From: Chitiniphilus shinanonensis DSM 23277
GTDB taxonomy: Bacteria; Pseudomonadota; Gammaproteobacteria; Burkholderiales; Chitinibacteraceae
Assembly: GCF_000374805.1 (NCBI RefSeq)
Contig: NZ_KB895339.1
Location: 62,001-126,000, forward strand
Direction of reading: 5' to 3'
DNA length: 64,000 nt
In this document: piece after piece, positions 58,364 through 64,000 of the stretch
Numbering within the stretch: position 1 is the first letter of the stretch
How the letters are laid out: the number at the start of each line of letters is the position of its first letter
Made by a program: the position numbers and the translations under genes
The notes under the pieces: model-generated
Told to the model about the DNA's origin: nothing
Seen by the model: the letters and a program-made list of their open reading frames with translations, nothing else
The model's database searches: none

Positions 58364-59497
58364 TTATTCCTGATGGCGCAGCAGGTTGCGGCTTTCGCCG
58401 GCCAGCTCGAAGGCGAGGCCGGCGTCGGCCAGCTGCTTTTGCAGCGCGCTGGCATCGCCCACCGTCTCGATCTCCAGCTTGCCGTCGGCCAGCGAGATCC
58501 GCGTCAGGCGCAATTGCGCGCCGCCGAGCGCGTCCAGCTTCTGCAACACCGCCAGCAGATCGCCGGCAGTCGCTGCCGCGGCGCCGTCGGCCACCCCGGC
58601 TTCGCGCAACCGGCTGGCCAGTTGCAGCGACGGATCGACCACCGGCACGCCGGGGAAGGCCGCGGCGAAGGTCTGGCGCATCTCGCGCTTCAGCGCTTTT
58701 TCGCGCTGCGCCAGCCGCGCCCAGTCGGCCAGGTTGACCGCCGTACACAGCACCAGCAGCAACAGCGCCAGCACGGCGGCGCGGCGCCAGGGGCGCCACT
58801 CGAACCGCCACGTCGGACCGGGGGAGAGTTCGCCTTGCAACAGATTGGCCGCGTTGCCGGCCGGCCCGCCGCACGCTTCGCGCAACGCGAGCACGCTGAC
58901 CGGAGATTCGCCGACGATGGCATCGGCAGTGGCGCCGTCGTCCAGCAACGCGGTATCCCCGGCGGGGTTCACCAGCAGCACCGCGCCGTCGGGCAACGCC
59001 AGCCGCAGCCAGGATTCGGGATCGGGTGCCAGCAGGCCGGCGAGCGGGTAGGCGGCTTCCGCCTGGCGGCCCGAGGCACTCAGCGTCGCCAGCCAGCGTT
59101 GCAGCCAGGAGCGCTCGACCGCGAACACGCGCCAGCGATCGTCGCCCAGTGGCAACAGCGCGAAATGCAGTGCCTCGGGCGGCGCGAGCAGCTTGTCTTC
59201 CAGCGCGAGCGGCAACAGCGGCCGCAGCTTGGCCAGCGGCTGGCGCGGCAGGGTCAGCACATGCGCGCTGACGTGGGTGGGAGAGATCAGCAGTTCCAGC
59301 CGCGACGCGGCGGGCAGATGGCCGATGGTGTCAGCGCCGCTTTGCGCGACGTAACCGGCGTCATCCACCAGGAACCAGGCAAGCGGCCGATCGCCGTCGG
59401 GATTGCCGTCGAGCAGCAGACGAAGGCTGAGGGGCGGGTGGGATACGCTCACGTCGGTTTGCAGCAGGCTTGCCTGAAAGATGGCGGAGTATGACAT
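58364..59497 (-). CDS. gspL: Type II secretion system protein L
   Basis: About 377 residues from the ATG at 59497; other starts (59527 upstream, or a GTG near 59454) are possible. The N-terminal half is the actin-like cytoplasmic domain that binds the GspE ATPase. One transmembrane helix (RRAAVLALLLLVLCTAVNLADW) follows, then a periplasmic ferredoxin-like domain. It links the secretion ATPase to the pseudopilus platform. It is the first gene of gspLMN; no other gsp genes are in the window. Confidence 0.88.
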   Translation of the reverse strand: MSYSAIFQASLLQTDVSVSHPPLSLRLLLDGNPDGDRPLAWFLVDDAGYVAQSGADTIGHLPAASRLELLISPTHVSAHVLTLPRQPLAKLRPLLPLALEDKLLAPPEALHFALLPLGDDRWRVFAVERSWLQRWLATLSASGRQAEAAYPLAGLLAPDPESWLRLALPDGAVLLVNPAGDTALLDDGATADAIVGESPVSVLALREACGGPAGNAANLLQGELSPGPTWRFEWRPWRRAAVLALLLLVLCTAVNLADWARLAQREKALKREMRQTFAAAFPGVPVVDPSLQLASRLREAGVADGAAAATAGDLLAVLQKLDALGGAQLRLTRISLADGKLEIETVGDASALQKQLADAGLAFELAGESRNLLRHQE

Positions 59498-59540
59498 AAA
59501 CCCCAGGGCCGACGAAGCACGGCACATTGTTCGGCTCCGT

Positions 59541-59569
59541 TTGAGATTCGGCCCTGCTTTCCCTATAAT
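59541..59569 (+). promoter_or_regulatory. Promoter of tRNA-Leu
   Basis: TTGAGA (59541-59546), 17 bases, TATAAT (59564-59569): the best sigma-70 promoter seen in the window, 41 bases before the tRNA. Confidence 0.75.
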
Positions 59570-59610
59570 CGCGCACTTCCCAGCCGGCCTTGCCGACTGG
59601 TGTCCCCCGG

Positions 59611-59695
<85 letters not shown>

Positions 59696-60063
59696 TCTAG
59701 ACTTTATTCGGCTTTATTCAAATCGATTGGGTTGTTGCCGCTTCATCGCGCTGGGCAGGAACGCTGCGCGGCGAAGCGCCTGGGCCTTCCACCGCATTTC
59801 TGCGCTCGCTTCTTGTCGAGGTTTTGGCAAATATCCTGCAAATCGGCTGCTTGATCCGAAGGGCGGAGTGCTGTGCGGTGGCCGCTATTGGCGAGCAATA
59901 CACATTGCATTGCCAAACCGTAACGTGATGTTGCCTTCAGGAATTCGAATTGGTGTCGATAATGCACCTCCAGCGGGTACGTTGCATGCCCGCTGTCCGT
60001 TGGTTCGCGGATGCTGCCGCGACCTGATTCGAAGTACCGACAACAACAATGAAGGAAATCACT
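59696..60063. other. Gene-free stretch after tRNA-Leu
   Basis: About 370 bases. No coding frame with a ribosome site is convincing. CTTTATTC occurs twice just after the tRNA (59703-59720 region). No duplicate of the tRNA 3' end and no integrase were found. It probably holds the promoter of the next small gene. Confidence 0.5.
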
Positions 60064-60378
60064 ATGACTGCAACAGGCCGCCACGAACGGTCGTCAATTG
60101 AACAACCTTTGGATGCGCGATTCCAGCCGGAGCTGGTCGCTCACCTCAATACCTGTTACGACGTCGCCAGCCGGGCATACGACTATGCCCATATGGTGGG
60201 GACGATGGTGAGCATCATGCAGACGCTGCAACGCGGCAGTGATCCGCTATGGCAGCATGCGCTGGACGTGACCGGATTCATCGCCGAAATGGCGGAGCAT
60301 GCCGCCGCTTCGGACGTCGATGAAGCGCGTATTTCGCTCAACAACATCGAAGCGCAGCGGCGTGCGCAGCTGATGTAA
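60064..60378 (+). CDS. Small protein of unknown function, paralogue 1
   Basis: 104 residues from the ATG at 60064, with AAGGA eight bases upstream; an ATG at 60049 lacks a site of its own. It has no signal peptide, and the centre is predicted helical. Residues in the middle, MVGTMVSIMQTLQRGSDPL followed by QHALDVTGFIAEMAEH, are nearly repeated in the protein at 61521-61820. No known family was recognised. It is monocistronic, followed by a terminator-like hairpin. Confidence 0.75.
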   Translation: MTATGRHERSSIEQPLDARFQPELVAHLNTCYDVASRAYDYAHMVGTMVSIMQTLQRGSDPLWQHALDVTGFIAEMAEHAAASDVDEARISLNNIEAQRRAQLM

Positions 60379-60383
60379 CCTCC

Positions 60384-60412
60384 AGCCTCGCGATTGCGGG
60401 GCTTTGTTTTGT
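60384..60412 (+). terminator. Probable terminator of paralogue 1
   Basis: GCCTCGC-GATT-GCGGGGC stem (with a mismatch) followed by TTTGTTTTG, just after the stop codon. Confidence 0.6.
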
Positions 60413-60583
60413 CCATCGGACGTTTACTTCTTTCACGGTGATGGCGCTCATATCGGCGGCAATGCCGAGGCGAACGGCCATGGCGAGCCATTTCGGGCGG
60501 GATGATTGGCCGCGGGTCGTTCCGCCATTCAGGGTTGCACGGGTCATTGTGTGCAATAGGCAGGTGGCGATACGAATGGATTG

Positions 60584-60612
60584 CGCCCCGTTCAGCGGGG
60601 CGTTTTTTATTT
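60584..60612 (+). terminator. Rho-independent terminator
   Basis: CGCCCC-GTTCAGC-GGGGCG stem followed by six T. No gene with a recognised product ends directly before it on the plus strand, so a short RNA or read-through from paralogue 1 may be its target. Confidence 0.7.
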
Positions 60613-60681
60613 CCAGCGTAATGCCGATCCCCTGGGATGGCATCAGCGCTTCGAACCGATCATTACCGCGGCATCCGGAAA

Positions 60682-61044
60682 CTAGTCTTCCAGCAATGGC
60701 TCCTGCTCATAGTCCACCGTGGCCAGAAAACGCGCCGGGCGCCGGGCTGTGGCGGCCTGCCGCGCCGCGGCCCGCACGGCCTCGTGGATTTCGGGAATCC
60801 GATATTCCAGCGTGGGCGAATAGACGTAGAAATCGCTCCAACCCTGGTCATCCACCGAGACCGATGCATGCAGGAGAACGGGGCCGTCTTCCTGGTCCTC
60901 GTCGATGTCGAGCCTGGCGCGAAATTCCTTGAACAACTGGCGGGCGTGGGGCCGGGTGGTCTCGACCACGATCAGCCCGTAATGGCGCAGCTCGCCGGCG
61001 GCGAGGTCGATGTCGGACATGCCGAAGTAGACCGGCACTCGCAT
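60682..61044 (-). CDS. Hypothetical protein
   Basis: 120 residues from the ATG at 61044, with AAGGATCC eight bases before it. MRVPVYFGMSDIDLAAGELRHYG opens a soluble alpha/beta-looking protein rich in acidic and aromatic residues (SVDDQGWSDFYVYSPTLEY). There is no signal peptide, membrane helix or known motif. It is convergent with paralogue 1 and lies between the two paralogues. Confidence 0.65.
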   Translation of the reverse strand: MRVPVYFGMSDIDLAAGELRHYGLIVVETTRPHARQLFKEFRARLDIDEDQEDGPVLLHASVSVDDQGWSDFYVYSPTLEYRIPEIHEAVRAAARQAATARRPARFLATVDYEQEPLLED

Positions 61045-61520
61045 GGTGAATGGATCCTTGCGACACGGGGAAACGTCACTATGAACCGGCATGGTGCCCG
61101 GCTGAACGGTCGGCGATCAGTTGATCCCCATCTGATCCGCTGCGCTGTCGCCTGTTCGCTGGCCCCGGGGCGTTGGTACAGGCTGATGGTGCCGGGTATG
61201 GCGGCGCCTGGATTTACCCGTGGGTAAGCCATGATGGGTCACTGCGTGGGAAGGGGGCGGGGTGCCCCAACCGAATTCTCATCCGCGCACCGGGTGAACC
61301 AATGCAGTGCTTGGCTCGTCCGAGCCCGGGGGCACAGTCTGCTTTGTATGTAACATGCTTGAATCTGTCATCCGCAAGGAGCTTGGCGGGTGGTCCGTGC
61401 CCCGCTGGTGTGGTAATGGTTGACAGCTCGGGCGCAAGCCCGTGAAAGGCGATGGCCGGCGGAGGCACCCGCCGGCCATCGATTGGCATTCCAAGAACAA
61501 TACTCAGAGGAAACACCAAT
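61045..61520. other. Long leader region before paralogue 2
   Basis: 476 bases. An open frame at 61173-61445 has no ribosome site or protein-like composition and is not called. The last 100 bases hold two strong hairpins (see entry at 61429). TTGACA occurs at 61420-61425 without a good -10 partner. Confidence 0.45.
61429..61481 (+). promoter_or_regulatory. Two stable hairpins in the leader of paralogue 2
   Basis: CGGGC-GCAA-GCCCG (61429-61442), a GNRA-type tetraloop, is followed by a 13-bp perfect stem, CGATGGCCGGCGG / CCGCCGGCCATCG (61450-61462 with 61469-61481), and a six-base loop. They end 40 bases before the ATG. They could be an RNA regulatory element; this is inference from structure only. 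Confidence 0.45.
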
Positions 61521-61820
61521 ATGGATGTTATGGACCCCCTTGCCGGCAAGCAAGAACGGTCGTCAGACGCCTCGCGTCACCACGCCGCGCTGCAGGCCCT
61601 GGCCGGCAGCCGTCTGGACGTGGCCAACCTCGCGCACGATTACCTGTCGATGATCGGCACCATGGTCACCATCATGCAGCAGTTGCATCGTGGCAACGAT
61701 CCGTTGTTGCAGCATGCGCTGGACGTCACCGGCTTCATCGCTGAGCAGGCGGAGCACTGTCTGGCGCACGAGACCGACATGGCGCAGGGGCGGCTGGAAG
61801 AATTGATCGGTGTCGAATGA
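61521..61820 (+). CDS. Small protein of unknown function, paralogue 2
   Basis: 99 residues from the ATG at 61521, with AGAGG ten bases upstream. The centre, MIGTMVTIMQQLHRGNDPL and QHALDVTGFIAEQAEH, matches paralogue 1 at about 70 per cent identity; the N-terminal 40 residues differ. No signal peptide. The conserved block is probably two helices joined by a turn at GNDPL. No family was recognised. A terminator follows 21 bases after the stop. Confidence 0.75.
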   Translation: MDVMDPLAGKQERSSDASRHHAALQALAGSRLDVANLAHDYLSMIGTMVTIMQQLHRGNDPLLQHALDVTGFIAEQAEHCLAHETDMAQGRLEELIGVE

Positions 61821-61840
61821 CCCACGTGGTAATCGCTATA

Positions 61841-61864
61841 TGCCCCGCCATGGCGGGGCTTTTT
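61841..61864 (+). terminator. Terminator of paralogue 2
   Basis: GCCCCGCC-ATGG-CGGGGC stem followed by five T. Confidence 0.85.
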
Positions 61865-61966
61865 CATATGCGATGTGCACCGGTGGCCGGTGATGATCTG
61901 GCGGCGTCCCGCAGGCAGTGGGCATTCAATTACGCCGGTACGCCGGCAGCACGGTAGCCGCGCCGG

Positions 61967-62161
61967 TCATGATGCCGGCTTGACCGCATCGAGCCACGCG
62001 GCAGGCGGCGTGCCGAGCTGTCTTCCCGCCACGGCGACCGGCTTTTCGTTGCCGCCATGCACTTGGAGGCGGGCCACCGGATCATCGTGCAGCGTCAAGG
62101 CCGCGAGGATGGCGATCAACAGCGCGGCGCTCAGCAGTAGCGAAGGAAAGCGGGTATGCAT
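61967..62161 (-). CDS. Small exported or membrane-anchored hypothetical protein
   Basis: 64 residues. AGGAGACACCG gives an excellent ribosome site before the ATG at 62161. The hydrophobic segment FPSLLLSAALLIAILAALTL is a signal peptide or anchor; the remaining 40 residues are hydrophilic with no motif. Function unknown. Confidence 0.6.
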   Translation of the reverse strand: MHTRFPSLLLSAALLIAILAALTLHDDPVARLQVHGGNEKPVAVAGRQLGTPPAAWLDAVKPAS

Positions 62162-62478
62162 CGGTGTCTCCTGGTTACGCTGCCCATTACACCGCGGCCC
62201 GGCCCGGCGGGTGAGTGGCGGGGTGCCGAAACGGTTGTAGGAAAACGGCGCGGGCCCTGGCGGGACGGCGCTTGCCCGTCATTGGCGAACCGTGGCGGGT
62301 TGCGTTATCCTCTCAGGCTTGCCGTGGAGAAAGCGCCGCACGAGCAAGCCTAGGCGGCCCGGCCGCCGTTCTCCCGCACCGGCCAAATCGAGCCGGTTTT
62401 TTATCGTCAAATCAACGCACTGCGTACGCGTGCCCGCAGCCGCCCGCGGTTGAAGAATTCGCATCAAGGACCTCAATC
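62162..62478. other. Intergenic region and tig leader
   Basis: No gene seen. It must contain the tig promoter, but no hexamer pair stands out. The downstream part has two hairpins described in the entry at 62354. Confidence 0.45.
62354..62402 (+). promoter_or_regulatory. Terminator-like hairpins in the tig leader
   Basis: GGCGG-CCCGG-CCGCC (62354-62368) is followed by CCGGC-N8-GCCGG (62379-62396) and six T (62397-62402), 77 bases before the tig start. The second hairpin has the form of an intrinsic terminator and could be an attenuator or end a preceding transcript. Confidence 0.45.
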
Positions 62479-63786
62479 ATGCAAGCACAACTGGAAACCC
62501 TGAGCGGCCTGGAACGACGCCTCAGCTTCACGATCCCCCGCGCCGAGATTTCCAAGCGCGTCGACGCCCGTCTGAAGGACGTGGCCAAGAAGGCGAAGAT
62601 CGCCGGCTTCCGTCCGGGCAAGGCGCCCCTGAACATCGTGGCCCAGCAACATGGCTTCCGCGTGCAGGAAGAAGTGCTGGGCGAGACCGTCGAGCGCTCG
62701 TTCGGCGAGGCCGTGCAGGAACAGCAACTGCAAGTGGCGGGCTATCCCCAGTTCGCGCCGGCCGAAGGTTCTTCCGAAGACGGTGACTTCCAATTCGTCG
62801 CCACCTTCGAGGTCTATCCGGAAGTGAAGCTGGGTGATCTGAGCGGCAAGGAAATCGAAAAGCCGACCCTGACCGTCGGCGACGCCGAAGTGGACCAGAC
62901 CATCGAGATCCTGCGCCGCCAACGCACCCGCTTCGAGCGCGTCGAGCGCGCCGCGCAGGACGAGGATCGCGTGATCATCGACTTCAAGGGCACCATCGAC
63001 GGTGAAGTGTTCCAGGGTGGTTCGGCCGAGAACTATGCGTTCCTGCTGGGCAAGGGCCAGATGCTGGCCGACTTCGAGAACGGCATCCGCGGCATGAAGG
63101 AAGGCGAAACCAAGAACGTCGAGGTCAAGTTCCCCGAGGACTACCAAGGCAAGGAAGTGGCCGGCAAGGCCGCGGTGTTCGAAATCACCGTGAAGAACGT
63201 GGCCGCGCCGCAACTGCCGGCGGTGGATGCCGACTTCGCCAAGGCCCTGGGCATCGCCGACGGCGACGTGACCAAGATGCGCGCCGAGGTGCAGAAGAAC
63301 CTGGAGCGCGAAGTGCGCCTGCGCCTGAAGGCCCGCGTCAAGGAAAGCGTGATGAGCGCGCTGATCGACTCCGCGCCGCTGGATCTGCCGCGCGCGCTGG
63401 TCGGCATGGAAATCGGCCGTCTCGCCGAACAAGCCCAGGCGGACTTGAAAGCCCGCGGTATCGATCCCAAATTGGTACCGTTCTCGCCGGCAATGTTCGA
63501 AGAGCAGGCCAAGCGCCGTGTTCACCTCGGCCTGGTGCTCGCCGACGTGGTGAAGGCCAACAAGCTGGAGGCCAAGCCGGAGCAGGTCAAGGCCATCATC
63601 GAAGACCTCGCCGAGAACTATGAGGATCCGGCCGATGTGATCGCCTGGTACTACGAGCAGCGCGAGCGCCTCGCAGGCCCGGAATCCATGGCGCTGGAAG
63701 ACAATGTGGTCGACTTCGTGCTGGGCCAGGCCAAGTCCGTCGAGAAGGTCGTTGCCTTCGACGAACTGATGGGCCAGCAAGGCTGA
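62479..63786 (+). CDS. tig: Trigger factor
   Basis: 435-residue ribosome-associated chaperone and prolyl isomerase. The ribosome-binding signature is GFRPGKAP (about 44-51). The FKBP domain (about 150-245) has DRVIIDFKGTIDGEVFQGG and the following FENGIRGMKEGE. The C-terminal arms complete the protein. The ATG at 62479 has AAGGACC upstream. clpP follows by 24 bases, the classic tig-clpP-clpX order. Confidence 0.97.
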   Translation: MQAQLETLSGLERRLSFTIPRAEISKRVDARLKDVAKKAKIAGFRPGKAPLNIVAQQHGFRVQEEVLGETVERSFGEAVQEQQLQVAGYPQFAPAEGSSEDGDFQFVATFEVYPEVKLGDLSGKEIEKPTLTVGDAEVDQTIEILRRQRTRFERVERAAQDEDRVIIDFKGTIDGEVFQGGSAENYAFLLGKGQMLADFENGIRGMKEGETKNVEVKFPEDYQGKEVAGKAAVFEITVKNVAAPQLPAVDADFAKALGIADGDVTKMRAEVQKNLEREVRLRLKARVKESVMSALIDSAPLDLPRALVGMEIGRLAEQAQADLKARGIDPKLVPFSPAMFEEQAKRRVHLGLVLADVVKANKLEAKPEQVKAIIEDLAENYEDPADVIAWYYEQRERLAGPESMALEDNVVDFVLGQAKSVEKVVAFDELMGQQG

Positions 63787-63810
63787 TCGACCTCCACTGA
63801 GGAACACCCC

Positions 63811-64000
63811 ATGCAACGATCGGATTACGACCCGCAGAACCTTGGCCTCGTGCCCATCGTGGTCGAGCAGAGCGGCCGCGGCGAGCGGTCTTACGACATC
63901 TACTCGCGTCTGTTGAAGGAGCGGGTCGTCTTCCTGGTCGGCCCGGTGAACGACCAGACCGCCAACCTGGTGGTCGCGCAGCTGCTGTTCCTGGAGAGCG
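63811..64000 (+). CDS. clpP: ATP-dependent Clp protease proteolytic subunit, N-terminal part
   Basis: 63 codons are visible before the window ends. [48 protein letters not shown] is the start of ClpP; the catalytic Ser/His/Asp lie beyond the edge. GAGGAACACCC precedes the ATG. Position after tig confirms the call. Confidence 0.95.
   Translation, partial: MQRSDYDPQNLGLVPIVVEQSGRGERSYDIYSRLLKERVVFLVGPVNDQTANLVVAQLLFLES

Larger units (their letters stand above)
60379..60681. other. Gene-free stretch between paralogue 1 and the convergent gene
   Basis: Apart from the two hairpins listed separately nothing is recognised. Short open frames on both strands lack ribosome sites. Confidence 0.45.

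Noticed and set aside
61173-61445. 90-codon open frame before paralogue 2
   Set aside because: No ribosome site, mixed composition, and it runs over the leader hairpins; not supported as a gene.

Overview
The window is a dense, GC-rich stretch of bacterial chromosome, nearly all of it housekeeping genes of proteobacterial type. Several small families of the kind usually seen in beta-proteobacteria (DUF3579, DUF2788, DUF3149, YajQ, ZapE), split transhydrogenase subunits, an argF/argG cluster and a sigma-54-driven flagellar cluster suggest a motile beta-proteobacterium, most likely order Neisseriales (Chromobacteriaceae-like). This is inferred from gene content; no rRNA is present to confirm it. 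There is no prophage, insertion sequence, integrase or CRISPR array.

Layout. 1-8.4 kb: start of a periplasmic binding-type protein gene, divergent ahpC with an OxyR-like site, zapE, a quinone oxidoreductase, an MscS channel, and the pntAA-pntAB-pntB transhydrogenase operon. 8.7-9.1 kb: a small cysteine-rich DUF2325 protein behind a Fur-like palindrome. 9.4-20.4 kb: flgBCDEFGHIJKL (rod, hook, rings, muramidase, hook-filament junction) with -24/-12 promoters before flgB and flgJ. 20.4-27.8 kb: a large secreted lipoprotein, radA, trxA, rho, rpmE type B, a GT39-like membrane protein and DUF3149.

27.9-34.8 kb is a minus-strand run read in the order argF, lysE-type exporter, argG, DUF2788, ppnP, dinB-like, yajQ, diguanylate cyclase; DUF3579 diverges from argF. 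35-44.5 kb: an SDR reductase, an L,D-transpeptidase/TPR pair, DUF486, a histidine phosphatase, nnrD (frameshifted near its end by an 11-bp duplication), a Fet4-like protein, and the NHEJ genes ligD and ku. 44.8-56.5 kb: upp-uraA, a Yip1-like protein, glnS, an SbmA/BacA-like ABC exporter, hemE, an AT-rich DnaA-box region, priA and yegS. 56.7-59.5 kb: a PII gene and gspLMN. 59.6-62.2 kb: tRNA-Leu(UAG) followed by a looser region of small unknown genes, including a paralogous pair. The window ends with tig and the start of clpP.

Non-coding features that stand out are a dispersed palindromic repeat of about 110-125 bp (three copies, all at gene 3' ends), a second smaller palindrome, and an origin-like segment between hemE and priA. 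Positions and motifs were read by eye; no database search or alignment program was run.
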